Source: Apostichopus japonicus (taxonomy: Eukaryota > Echinodermata > Holothuroidea > Aspidochirotida > Stichopodidae). From it: 64,000 nt of DNA. The notes beneath the pieces were generated by a model, which had not been told where the DNA came from, did no database searches, and saw only the letters and a program-made list of their open reading frames with translations. This document shows, piece after piece, positions 45,802 to 58,792 of the stretch. Every line of letters starts with the position of its first letter. The stretch's first letter is position 1. The DNA lies in assembly GCF_037975245.1 (NCBI RefSeq), contig NC_092568.1, positions 33,634,501 through 33,698,500 on the forward strand, given 5' to 3'. The position numbers and the translations under genes were made by a program.

Positions 45802-48800
45802 GTAAGAAAGAGTCATATTATCTTAATCAGACCAACTTCAGTAGTTGTTTAATCTGACCGAAATTAGGTTATTTCAACTAGTTTTAAGCTACTAAGTTGC
45901 ACCTAACCATCGCGGAATTGGCTTTCATGCATGGACAAATACTTGGCATTGCATTGTTTCTTACTTCCCTCCCATTCACACAATGTTATGCCGTCTAAGC
46001 TAGGTTGGCTTACCGGGAGTAACGTTAAAAATAGGATGTCAGGAATGTCTTCAAAAACTTTCGTTAGAAACATGGGCATAAGTTTCGCCAATATTTAATC
46101 AACTGAGTTTGACTCGATTGGACTTAGCCTATGATACTTAATACAGTATAGCATTGTGGGCTTATACGATGTCTATCAAGGGAAATTCCAAAGCACTCAA
46201 CTGTATCCTTTTATTTATGTTTAATTCCTCAGAAATGGATTGATCTCAATATATTTATTGTTCTGTGCCTATGCAACGTACAATTGAGCAGAATTTGACC
46301 ACAAAATATCTGCCATGTTAAGTTCTGTCACACCCCGAAATTGATACAGTAATCGATAAGTTAACTGTATATACATCCATTGACTCTGGATGCTGTTTGC
46401 TATGCTCTGAGCCTCTAATCTAAACTCAGACAAGTCAGGTCCCAGAGAGTAGTGGTATCATGTTGAGGTAATTTTGGTTATTTCTAGGGAGTAAGATTTA
46501 CAGTGCAAAACTGGGTGGAGGGTGTTAAAAACTTCAAAGAAAAACCAGAATTTGATCGGCACATACCAAGTCATGTAATATGTAACTCTGCTTCGCTGCA
46601 AAAAAGTTTAGGTTGTCTGCTGTATCGATGCTAGTAAAGATTTGAAGGTGCGTTAATTATGAAGCCATTACTATATACTAATAATAATAATAGGTCAAAT
46701 TAAAATGTTACATTAACTTAGGCTGTATAGGAAACAAAAGTTCAGAATGTGGTTATATTTGTAGCAATTGTACAACTGCAGCCATGAACTGCAAGACACT
46801 ATTAGACAGGCAGTGTGGGAAAATGTGTGTTGCACGTTGAGTATCTCAAATGAAGTTGCACAATTCCCTCTGCCTAACTATCCAAGGTTATTAATTGTCA
46901 TGTCTTTTCACCGTAAAAATTGTAATATATATATGCATGAAAATGGAAAATCAATGATCGAATAAAAAAATAAAATAAAATCCTTGTTAAAACCATTTTG
47001 ATTCAGGTTGCAAACAGTGTGTAGCCTGCTTAAAGGGTGTGAAGACTTGCCCAAAAAGAAACGTCTAATGCCAGTAATCTGACCTAATTTCGAATGAGGT
47101 GTTGTTGACATATTGAGGGAGGCCACATGTTTATTCTCAAATTCTAAAATCTTTAAATACGTACTGTACTGTAACCTGTAGGGTCATATGGGTTTCCAAA
47201 ATCTGTGAAACATGGTTTGTAAAGTCTAGCAACCTGTGCCATCTTGTAATGTCATCTCCGCAAGTCTTTGATGTAAATTAGTGTTGTCATACTACTGTAG
47301 ATGAAGAAAGGGGATGGTGGGAGGTGGGATGGAGGTTGGGAGGGGAAGGGGAGGTTGGAGGAAGACACACAGTGATATAAAAGAGGTCTCTGGTGTCAGA
47401 CCTGGGTCGTAATGACCCCTGGATGTGTCTTACATTTTATGTAGTATCAGTGTCTGCCCTAGAGACTTACTACATTATATATTGACTTTTTTTCTGTCCA
47501 TTTAATAACTTGCCTCAAAGGATGCTAGACAGAATGAAAATATATCAGTACAACATCACTATCTGTTTAATCTCCAATCTCCTATTAACTGACACCATTG
47601 AAGTGACAGTGTTTTTTTCCCTTTTTTTTACAGTTCTGGTCATTTTTCTGCATAATTTCACAGATACCACTGACAGCTGTTTACTGTAGTTGTAGTGCTT
47701 ATCATTTCATAGTTACTGTAGTTCATCTTGTTGATATAGATATTCCTAGTGCTGATTGTTTTAATTAAATGCAAGACCAGTTTAATTTTTAAGGCATCTG
47801 TGTGAAATTAGCACATTTCTAGAACAGTTGGCTACGTAACTACTTTTTATTGCTCACTTCTCAATTACAAACTGTTCCTCTATACTACAGTATATATACG
47901 GGAGTCATTTCTGAAGCTATTTTCCCCATCCCCTCCTTCCCTCCCCTGGGCCAACTATGCCATATGGGTGAATATCTGTACTTACAGTATATCATAATTC
48001 AGGTTTGAGTATTGCTGTAATTTTCTAATTTCTGGATCGAATATAATTTGCATTCATCAGATAATCCATTGCATATGAGCTGGTCTGATAGCGCATGGAT
48101 CCCTCACCTCAATCAAGGCAACGTCATGGATTACTTCTCAGAGCGAAGTAATCCGTTCTACGATCGATCTTGCAATAACGAAGTCGTCAAAATGCAGAGA
48201 AGAAGTCCTGAGCATCTCAAGTGAGTTGAAATTAAGAATCTATGCAAATTAAAACTTTACACCAGGGTATATTTGCATGTCTTTTTGTGTTGTCTGTCTG
48301 TCTGTCTGTCTGCATGTATGAATGTGTGAAATATCTGTACATTACAATCTCTATTGAATCTTTGTTATCTTATCGCTCCTATAGATAGGATGAGATATTG
48401 TATTTGCCAGTTGGCCCATATACAGCTATAGTAGATGCCATAGTAACAGTTGCCATGGCAATGGCTAATTTCCTGAGTAGCTACTCTTGAGGGATAACCT
48501 ATGGTGGGGTACCCCAAGGTCACCGAAAGTCCCTGACTGAGGGAGGGGTCAGTAGACCTGTGTGGGTATGTCTAGGCCTCACAACTGGTGACATATGGGA
48601 GAAAAGAAATTCCTTTTCACCAGTCGTCAAACAATAGAGAACAAGGACTACCAAAATATGTGGTTGCAAAGGAAACTGAGGTCAAAGGTCACATGGTTAA
48701 AGGTCGAATGCATATATTGAGCTCAATTTTGTGTCGAAAACATTTTTAGGCCTTATTTTCTTCAGACTTGGTGGGAAGTACCCTAGGGGAAACCCTTGTG

Positions 48801-51800
48801 TATCGCAGATTCCGGAAGCAAATGTCAGAGGTCAAATATAATCAAAACTTTTATCCATGTCTTCCTTTATTTATTGACAAGAATGTCATTCATAAATTGG
48901 ATAAAGTTTGAAGTGGTGGTGTATTGAAAATTGGCCAATCCCCCTCCCCCCCCACACCTCCGTGACAGCTGGTGGAAAATGGCTCAGTCAAGGGATCTTT
49001 TACCGAAAGAAGATGAGATGAAAGGAAGACAGTGTGAAACGTGAATTGGTTAAAAATGGTTTCTTTTGAACTTGTTTGTTTTTGGTACAGATCAATGACT
49101 GGGGTGGAGTACGAGCTTATCCATGCTCAGCAACCAATCTTGTTTGTCATACGGAAGCAAAGGAGACATTCTCCAGAGCAGGTCACCCCACTGACCTTCT
49201 ATTACATCATTGCAGGGGTCATCTACCAAGCACCTGACTTAGCTTCCATCATAAACTCAAGACTTGTAAGCATGTTGATTTTCTTTAAATATAAATGAAA
49301 TGCTTTCAGATTCACTCATGTTAACATCCATGTATGATTTACAACTGCTGCACAGAAAGCATATTTACAGTATAGTTTAACATGAATGGCAACTTATGCT
49401 ACAGGTGTTCTTCTGAGATCAAGTTTCTTCCACAGTAATTAGCATCGCAGTGTACAAACCAATCTAAGGCCAAGTGATTGTTCACTGCGGGAGGCAGGGC
49501 TTGAATAAAACATTTTGGGGGAAGTGGGTCCAACTGACAAACTTGTTTGGCTTCTTCGCTTTTCCGAAGCAAATTTGCCAAAATCAAAGGAAAACATAAG
49601 TTAGCTTGGGAGAAATGTGCAAGACCCTAGTATCAATCTAAAGCGTTGCCTTGGGCATTTTTTGGGCAGTACATCAAATAGATATGGGAAAATAGCACAG
49701 TGAATCCTAACCAACAAGGCAGTTCCATGCTCCATCATCAAAAATGTTTTACAAAATGACAGATAATCGTGTATTGTGGATTTGACTTTGCACATTTCTA
49801 AAGGGCTCTTGTGTCATTAACTTATGAATTTTAATATTGTGAAACTCGGAATGAAGTGTTTACAACTTGTTAACGTTTTGTCCTATCATAGTAATAAAAT
49901 GCTCTTATATTTTAACTTCAGATTGGGATGTCCACATGTTTATTGTTAGTAGTTCACTAGGGCCGCTAATACTATACTATATACTCTGTGTAAGGGTTGC
50001 CTGTGCATAACCAAGCCGACATGATATCAATGTCCAATAAACCTCTTTAATTGGTTGAGAAATTAATGTTTTGAACACATGATATATTTATGAATGCCTT
50101 TAAAACACATTGACGTACTTCGTAATGTAATGTAATATTAGATAATGTAATATTATACTTTAAGTTTTCGCTACATATGTTTCTAAATTTATGCTCTGTG
50201 AAGTTTGTGAGCAACCTCTCCACATGAAAAATTCCCGTACATAAAACGTAATGCATGTGCAGATAGCGAACCATTTCACACAGTTAATTCCCATTGAGAA
50301 TTGGTCATTGATCAAATTCAGTTTACAATTTAAACTTGCTTCAAGTTCACCAAGGTACTGCTTTCATCACTCTGTGAAATATTTGTATTGATAGCCTTGC
50401 TAATATTGGGGTTTGACTAGCCCACGAGTCACTTGCCAAAATGTCGAGCGTAGTGCATTTTCTATTTGCCAAAGCTAAAACTCTACTTGGCAACCGTATT
50501 TGTCGAGGCCTGCCTGAAAGTGTACACCATGTATAAATAGATCATTGCTCTCAATATCTTGGTATACCTCCATGCTCTCACCATACTTAATTGGTACACG
50601 ATTAAGAAACTGTTTCAGATGTAATTTGTATCTAAGTTTAGTCAGAAATTACTGCTAAATATCTTAAGCAGCTCTGAATTCCCCATATTATAGCCTCAGA
50701 TATCTACTTTGACACAGAACACTTGACCCTAACCCATCCATATTAGGGCTTGTTATTTCACATTGTGTGACAGATATTGTCCTAATATTTGCCCAAATAT
50801 GATGCTGTTATGACTCAGATTAAGAGAAGTACAGGCTGTTGTCAGAAGAAATTTCAAAAGATCTTTTGCAAGAAATATCTACTGCAAAATTTTATTTTAT
50901 TTTAAGAAATATATACCACAGTAATGCTGAGCTGCTTGAGAGCATGTCCTGCATATATATTTTAACTGTGGTGGCATGTAATGGTTTTAAATTTTAAATT
51001 GGTTTAAATTTTAATGTTTAATATTTGTTGTTGTTGCAATGTTGATTGTTGAATTACCTCATACAAAATTAGGCAGGGAATCACTAAGCCTGTTTGGCAT
51101 TTTGGCTACATTATGATATATTAGCTAGAACTAGATGCTGGAACTTTAAAGTAATTAGTATCTTCCAGTTTGCTTGTAACGTACGGTCTCAAATCAATCA
51201 TGCTGTTTGAAGAATTTTAAGTAACAAAATCATAAACAGAATAAATTTACATTTCAGAGTGGGAGAAGAACTAGTGGCTTCTGGGGCTATGGTAACTATG
51301 GACTGAGCTACCCAACACTTTTCAGATTAACTGTTTCTATTCGCTTGAGGAAGGTGAGGGGGGCATTGTTATTTGTGGGATATAGATAGGGGCATAGGGA
51401 GGTGTGGGTGGGGGAGGGGTGATTTGAGAAGGAGACACCTCTTGATTTCCTTCTCTGTACTACAGTAGGTTCTTACATTTTACGTTTGATGATATCCCAC
51501 CAGTTAACATCTGTGTATAACATCCAGTCTGCATTTGAAGAAGTGCAGAACTTTTCACGTTATCACCCCAGCAAGGGATATTGGTGGGAGTTTAAGGACC
51601 AGGAGAAAGAAAAAGGTAAGTTTAATTTTGGTTTCATCCATCTAAGAATTGATTTCAGAGAGGAGAGGTTGGTGGGGGTGGGGGGGGGGTGGGGGAGGCA
51701 GAGGGGAAGGAAGGAAACCCCTTGACCATCCTTCACACTCAGCTTGCAACCAATTGTCTATACTACTGTTTCAGTGTTTGCTGGCTAGTGAACCCCCCCC

Positions 51801-54800
51801 TCCCCCACCCCCTCCCCTCCCCCCAGTGCTGACTCATTGATAGTTCATTGACAGGACTTGTGTGTGTCTGTGACTGTTTTTGCGATGCAGTGTGTGGCAA
51901 TGCAGAATGAACTGTTGTAAAATTTCATTGTACACCTGTATGATAACCACTGGAATGCCATTTCTGGTGCCGTCTAAAGCTCTTACAATTTTTTCTACAC
52001 TTCATTGATTTTTATGCTACGTTCATAGAAAAAAACGAAATTAAGACAAAAATGTAAGAATAATAACAATCAGCCCAGCCAGAGGAAATACAGTGTTTGT
52101 TGACATTGCAGTTTCATATTCAAAAGTGAAACCAATAGCTTAATGAATAAATATAAAGTGAAAGGCTTGCCTTTAAAAGTATAATCTGGTGGCTAATGTT
52201 GATCGCTTACAGTACTACCAAAACTTCTGAAAGTTGTTCTGGATCCGTAGGCAAAAAAAACCCCGTATCCTTATAGCATTTTATAAATTGCGAAGATAGG
52301 AATTTTTCAAATTTGTCAACAAGCAGAATGAATGATGTCATCAGGGCACTTGAGTCGAGGCAAAGAATATATATCTTTAAAGAAGATATATTCTGAGGAA
52401 TTCCTTAGTACGGAGAACTTTTTCAGTACTAGACAAGCATTACAAAATGTATCATGTTTTGCCCAGATGACAACATAGTGTAATTGTCCTGTTGGAATAG
52501 CTGAAGGTTTTAATAGTCAGTCAACATAGGTTACATTCAATCAACCACACCTCAAGCTATGGACAAGATATTCAGATGGGGTTTCAACTTATATTGTAGA
52601 ATAGTATTTTTCTTTTTAATGTGAGTTTCACGTTCATATTTGTCACCAGAAAGCTCTTGTCATAGCTAAGACATTAAGTTTCAAACCTCTTGCTCTGTGG
52701 AGATTTATATGGAGTGATTCAGTACAGACTGATCAAGCTGGTATGAACCATTGAACTAGTTTGTTATAAAATAATGAATTCTTTGGGGTCAGGAAAGGAG
52801 GTGAGGGGGTTGTGAACATGACACATTTTACTTTTTCTGAAGCATTGCAGCCATCGTGCCTTCTGATGGTCTTGGAAGCGTGTGTACTAAACACATTTCA
52901 GATGAGCAAATCTTTTCACATTTGCACATGATCACAATTTTGCAACACAGTTTTGCATATTACCACCTGTTTTGTTGTTGTTTTAACATTTTTACAGACA
53001 GTCTTTCTGCTAAGCCCAAGGAGGAGATCAGCTCTCTCTTCCAGCGGCAGAGGGTGGATGTTCTCTTGGCAGAACTAACCAGGTCATTCCCGCCCAAGGT
53101 TTATCAGGTACACTTAATACTAGATAAGTTTTAATCTTGTGGATAATTGCTTTCAACTTTTTTTTTTTTTTGTGCTGACATTTGACCAACAGAAAATATA
53201 CTAAATTAAAAGAAAAATATGACAACCTGGTATCCCCTGCCCCCCTCCTCCCTCCCCCACCCACCACAAAGGAACAAAATTATTTAAACAGATTTGACCA
53301 AAATGTTATTCAGGTTACACTGTTTGAAAGGCTTGAGCAGAGAATGCAAAAAACCTTTAATGTTCTAAAAAATCTATGTTTAATAATATTTGAAGGAATA
53401 TTGGCAATTTTTGACAAAAGTTAACAAAAAAAGACACACACATATGCAAAAATAATAGAAATAAAGAGGTACAAAACTCTTTCCTGTGGGTACACGAAAT
53501 ATTACACGTATCAAAGGTCTACTCCATAACATTTCAGGATTTGTAAACAATGCATTTACGGATGTCTGCAAGGACTGTTGTTATAACTGTACATTGCACA
53601 ACTTCAGGAATGTGTTCTTTCTTCTGTTATGCTATTGCATCATAGCATGTTTTGTAACGTCCAAAAGGAATAAAAGAACTAGTTGCAATATAAAGGGGTG
53701 TTCCATGGTTTAAATTTAGAACAAACCTTGTAGCATCGGCATTTCGAAAGCCGTTTCCGCAGTCAGCTTATTTTCACAACACTCCGAGGGTTTGGTTACA
53801 CATTTCAGTTCAGTTTTTTTTAAGTGATTTAAGTTTTGAGACTTGGGAAAGTTGTTATTCACTTTTTATTCAAAAAGGAAAACAAATAAGAATGGAAAAG
53901 CTAGAATGGGAAGCATCCGACTGGCTATTTTGTTCCTGTGGAAATTGTGGAAGCTACAGAATTTTGGACAGATCAAGGAGGAGAATGCTTGCTCATGTAG
54001 TCTTTTGTCAAATTATTGATGTCTCACACACACACACACTTCCATAAATCTTCTTCTTGCAGTCCCAACAACAACCCTTAAAAAAAACACAAAAAAAAAC
54101 ACACTTTCTTTACAAGTTTTCATTTGGTGAAAATATTGCAGACCATACTTACACTGTTATTATTTACGGAGATTAAATAGTACAGGTCAAAAAGATGTAT
54201 TTTGCTATTTCAGAAAATGATTCAACATTTTGCCACTTTACTCTATTATCCCTCTTCACTACTCCTCCACCCCATCCAAACCCCCTCTTCAACCCCCTTC
54301 TTTCTCTTTACTCACCCACACCCCCTCTCCTTATTAACGGCCAAAGACATTTGACCTTTCTAGCATTATACATGTTAACACAGTAACTCCCCGGTCTTCT
54401 TTCTACCTACCCTACCCCATCCTTTCCAAAGCAGAGTCCTCGGCTGACCGAATATTACTATTTTCAATCACGCCTTTGTTTTCTCTTATTTGCAAACTTT
54501 TGCTTTGAACTGTTTTACAGTGGACCTCCTTACTTCTAGGAAACTTTAGGAATTTTGATTCTTCTCTCCTCTTATCCACTTCTCCCTTTATCTATTTCTC
54601 CCATTATCCACTTCTCCCATCTTCTCTTTCTCCACTTTTCCCTTTTTACCATTTTCTGCTCCTCCCCTCCATCCCTTACCCCATCTCTCCTTCTTCCCTT
54701 CTCTCCTCCCCTCTCCTCATCTCCCCTTCAGCCTTTTGCTCCTCTCCTCCTCCCTTTTCCCTCCCCCCCTTCTCTCCTGCTCACCTCATTGTCCCCCTCC

Positions 54801-56395
54801 TCCCCTTTGCCCCTTCACTCTTTCCCTTTTAATTTTAACATGATATCACACACAAGATCTCTTGTGCTCACTCCAATCTTCTTTACCCTCCCAAACAACA
54901 AACTCCCACCCCCAACTCTCCCCTAACACCCACCTTACACCTCATACCACCCACAGTATCATCCTGCTTTGCCCTGATAGACTACTCTGGGTTTGTCGAA
55001 GTAGATCAAAATAATAGTGTATGTGTTGGAAAAGTGTAATGCTTTGCAAAATCCTAAGTTTATTATGTATTTGTAAACAAAATGTTATTACTTTCAGTAT
55101 GTCATGATACAAATAGTTCATAAACTTATAAAATTGCTATGAAAACTTACATTAGTTGATATATATATATTCCCTGAGATATCCATTATTTTCTCACATT
55201 ACACTGAGAGTCTCTAAATGATACACATTGTTGCTTCACTGATATTAACCGCAGTAGACTGACTGTTTACACACGTGTGTGGTTAGGGTAACTCCCTTTC
55301 CAGTGGAATTCTCCCTTAGAGATCAGAAATACCAGAATAAACTAATTGAAGAGACACTGGGAATTTAATTGTGCTATTTTTAAAATGTCGGACTTATTAT
55401 CAAGCTATTTTTACATTTTATGAATGATTTATTCCTCTTGTGAATGGAGGAGGAACTTGTTACGTTGGATTTTTTATTGGTTAGACTAATGAAAGAAAGA
55501 AAAGAAAATGTAAACTACATAAATTTATGTTCCTCATTTTGGTTGTAAAACACTGAGAAGATTGCGTTTGTCAAAGCAGTGTTATATGGCTGCCGAATCA
55601 GTACCTAGGAGATGAGAATTGGGAAGTGATTTGTTTATAGGTTATTTGGAGGTACTGTAGGCCAGAGGGGTCAAAAAGTTAGACTACATATCTCAAGAAA
55701 TGTGAGTTGGATAAATATGGTTTATGCTAAAAGTACAAGTAATAGAGTTTGCAACCTTTTAGTGAATGTCATCGGTGGTCAGCAGAAGTATCCACTTAAA
55801 AAAAATCCTGGTAAACCAAAGAATGGAACTGTTGACAGACGTCATACTTGACATATGGTCTCTCTGGGATATGTGCAAGACCTGTAACCTAAGGTCAAAG
55901 GTCATTAGAGGTCATTAGAAATATGAGATTTGACATGGCAAATCTGTAAAGGCAAACTTTACAATCGTAATGATTTATTTCAAGGTATGAAAAATAAATG
56001 AATTAATTGATAAGAATGTATGTCAACCAGATTAGACGGTGAGTTTTCTTTCGTATGTTATTCATCAGTTTGTGAAAGTGGATATTCATCATTCTGTGGT
56101 ATAAGTTTCAAAAACAATCGATCAATCAATCGTTCAATAGGTCATCAACATTTCGTATATGAATAATTCGTATCATCCGCAGCCCAAACCGGGAGATAAA
56201 CCCATCCCGGTCTCGAGGAGCGATCCGTCGGGCGCCATCAAGGAGGAAGTCAAAGAAGAGATCAATCAATCCCAGAACAACGCCAACAGCTCGATCCCGG
56301 GTAACGTCCAGACAGGCAGTTCGTTCTTGGCCGCCAATGTCGTCGGACAGGGTATCATGAAACCACCGCAAGCCAAAAGAAGGAAGGGAAAGTGA
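45780..56395 (+). CDS. MED6: Mediator of RNA polymerase II transcription subunit 6 (6 exons, 263 aa)
   Basis: Whole-gene entry; coding exons are listed separately. MED6 is a core head-module subunit of the nuclear Mediator complex that relays activators to RNA polymerase II. Joined exons give 263 residues against 246 in human MED6. Conserved blocks in order are [96 protein letters not shown] and [10 protein letters not shown], ending in a basic tail KRRKGK. All six exons join in phase with GT..AG introns, and TAA lies in frame three bases before the start ATG. It is divergent from the galaxin-like gene. Identification is firm; only transcript ends are unknown. Confidence 0.97.
47026..47107. 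mobile_element. Truncated copy of the TTAA MITE
   Basis: It matches the left part of the 3038-3403 element, including AATCTGACCTA and TTTCGAATGAGGTG, and starts at TTAAAGGGTGTGAAGACT. The right end is absent. It lies in MED6 intron 1. Confidence 0.6.
48061..48220 (+). CDS. MED6: MED6 exon 2
   Basis: 160 nt, phase 1 to phase 2, acceptor TCATCAG and donor GTGAGT. It carries the [22 protein letters not shown] and [10 protein letters not shown] blocks, the most conserved part of the family. Confidence 0.97.
49091..49265 (+). CDS. MED6: MED6 exon 3
   Basis: 175 nt, phase 2 to phase 0, acceptor TGGTACAG and donor GTAAGC. It encodes [19 protein letters not shown] and continues through the [14 protein letters not shown] block to SRL. 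Confidence 0.97.
51504..51615 (+). CDS. MED6: MED6 exon 4
   Basis: 112 nt, phase 0 to phase 1, acceptor CCACCAG and donor GTAAG. It encodes [13 protein letters not shown] and the [14 protein letters not shown] signature. Confidence 0.96.
52998..53107 (+). CDS. MED6: MED6 exon 5
   Basis: 110 nt, phase 1 to phase 0, acceptor TTTACAG and donor GTACAC. It encodes [16 protein letters not shown] and SFPPKVYQ, matching the FQRQRVDALLLDL region of human MED6. Confidence 0.96.
53108..56182 (+). other. MED6 intron 5, with pyrimidine-rich tract
   Basis: Bounded by GTACAC and ATCCGCAG. About 54555-54960 is nearly all C and T with no fixed period. The other MED6 introns hold only G or C runs (for example 51661-51690 and 51793-51826) and the MITE fragment in intron 1. 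Confidence 0.75.
56183..56395 (+). CDS. MED6: MED6 exon 6 and stop
   Basis: The acceptor is ATCCGCAG. The exon starts [10 protein letters not shown], matching human LKPGEKPVPV, then has a low-complexity acidic and Asn/Ser-rich segment and a basic end (KRRKGK), with TGA at 56393-56395. The tail is about 17 residues longer overall than in human, in the poorly conserved part. Confidence 0.95.
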   Translation, partial: PKPGDKPIPVSRSDPSGAIKEEVKEEINQSQNNANSSIPGNVQTGSSFLAANVVGQGIMKPPQAKRRKGK

Positions 56396-56567
56396 AAGTC
56401 TGTCCTCGGAGTTGTGATATAGGACACCATCGGAGGAAAGGATCTCTCGGTTACACCACGGGACCAAAGAATAATCCCATGAATATGTAGAGTATTGGTG
56501 GTGTAAACATCACTGCTGTACAGTGTACTGAGAAAAAGATGATCAGACACCCATAGATTACAAAAGA

Positions 56568-56573
56568 AATAAA
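56568..56573 (+). terminator. MED6 poly(A) signal
   Basis: A canonical AATAAA lies about 170 bp after the MED6 stop, inside an A-rich stretch. It is the first such hexamer seen in this 3' region. The actual cleavage site is not visible from sequence alone. Confidence 0.55.
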
Positions 56574-58792
56574 AGAAAAGTTAGAACTGAAGGCTGGGTT
56601 CGTCAACGATAACCTCTAACAGAGTTCCATTCCACCTTGTGTAAGACTTGCTAACTGTCTTCATGTAAGATAAAAGAAGACCTTGAGCTATTCAGATGAG
56701 AGAAATTATGAAGGGAAGAAGCAACATTTCAACGTTTTTCTTCTGACAACTATTTTGTCGACATCCTGGAATTATGTAGGAATCATAATCTCCACAGTCA
56801 TTTCACATAGATATGGACATTATTCTTCCATATTATCCAATTTGACATGACTTATTGAAATGATTCAAGTGGTAAGACAGTCCAACTGGTCAGTGTATGG
56901 TTAACTTGTGTTGCTGTTATTATATTTGTTGCCGTTGTTTGTTTTTGTATATGCATCCGTTTACAATGTACTATGGTGTACCGTAATAAGGGTCACTGTA
57001 GTCGTTCTGATCACATTTGTAAAAGTTGGGTAGCAAGGGTGTCCCCAAAATGAGAAGAAATGGTGTCAGTATTCCTCAAACTCTACCCTCCACCCACTGT
57101 TATACTATCTACTAGTGACTCCACACTTGCTTACCATAGGGGGACCGGGGGGGGGGGACGGTCAAAGGTCAAACGTTGAATTTATGTAGAAGTTAATGGT
57201 ATCAAATTCCTAATGAATGTCTATTTTCCTTGGTCATCTTCACACACTTTTAAAGGGGAAAAAAATCTGGCATCCTGGTAAGTAAAATCATGCATATTCA
57301 TTAATTATTTGTGAAGATACTGCAATCCATATGGAATTTTTTTTTTAAGGGAGTCAATTAAAACAATGACTATCATGGGTCTTTCCCCTTCATTGTAAAA
57401 AAAACCCAATTGTACAAAAAAACTTGATTTCATTGAATGTATAAGAATTGGGTTAGTCATAGGTTATTTTTGGGCTATGCTATTCAGCGGAGTTAGTAGA
57501 ATAAGTTAAGAATGGTGGTTTCCATAACTTTGCTTGGTTGTTTCCCTGTTCCTATTTTCTGTTCTTGTTTGAGGGGGGCGGGGGGGGGGGGCCAAACAAA
57601 AGAATTATTTGTGTTGATGCACTTGCTACCATGCTCAATAGCTCTCAAATGGTGTTGTGGAAATGCTCTCTGAGATATTTACTCTCATCGAACCTACTGT
57701 ACATGCACAAATTCATTAGCACAAAATATAGATTTGAAGTTATTGTTGCATCAATGTGCTTAATTTGTAAACCATCTTTAATATCAGATAAAACTCTTTG
57801 CTAGGTAGAAGAAATTACCAAGCTCACAACACCTTTATGATAGATGTACAATGAATGATGTAGTTATTTGTAGTTATTTTTAATTGGTACCTTCTGATAG
57901 CCTCAATTCAAGTGTACATTGAGACATACCGTGTCTACATACATTGAGACATACACTGACACATACAATGAGACATACTGTGTTTACAATATAGTGTCTA
58001 AAATATGATTTTCAAAGAAAGAACGAACAAACCAACGAAAGAACAAAGAAACTTATCTTACATTTGTTGCATAATTGGGGACAGCAGAAATTAAACAGCA
58101 TGAGAAACATCAGCAACTTGATCAGGTCTACAATATAGTATAGCAGATATAGCAGATTTTTTGGGTAGCCTAGCCTATTTTGCATATCAGAGTTTGGGCA
58201 GTAATTGTTTATGTCAACCGTTTATGTTGCGTTATCCTCTGAACAGCCATTTGCGATCTAATGCAGTAATAGTGGGGTTACACGAACAACATCGCAATAC
58301 ATTCACAATATAGATATGCCTTGCAACTTGAAAACATTTGGTGAGAACGAATATTTTAATATTTTTTTAATAAAAAACAAAACAGTTGTAATCATCTTCA
58401 TCAAGCACTCAGTTTAGTTTGCAGTGATGGGGGAGGTGAGAAGGGACGAAGGGTTGGTTTGGGGTACATGAATTTTCTATGTTTTTGTGTTCTTTTCGTC
58501 TTAAATCCTTTTAAGGGGTTAAGGTGTTTCTTTCAATGTCATTGCATCTTAGCAGTGGTTTTACTTTAGCAGTAGTATTTTCTTGTTTCTTTCTGGACAT
58601 TGGAAGCTGTACTCTTATACATGCAGTCCAGGTTCCATTGGGTCACATCATTTCACATTTGGTAATCAAATGTTATTTTCTATTATTTAAATTATTTGTA
58701 TGTAATTTGTGTATATGACATGACAAAGCATAAACAACCCCCAAAAAAGAATGAAATGCTGTGATTTTGTTTGTTTGTAAGAACAATATTCA
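56574..58792. other. Intergenic after MED6
   Basis: G runs at about 57145-57160 and 57571-57591 and short GAGACATACA repeats at about 57920-57980. I see no gene. Confidence 0.6.

Noticed and set aside
54555-54926. Ser/Pro/Leu-rich frame of 123 codons
   Set aside because: Pyrimidine-rich low-complexity sequence within MED6 intron 5; no family resemblance.
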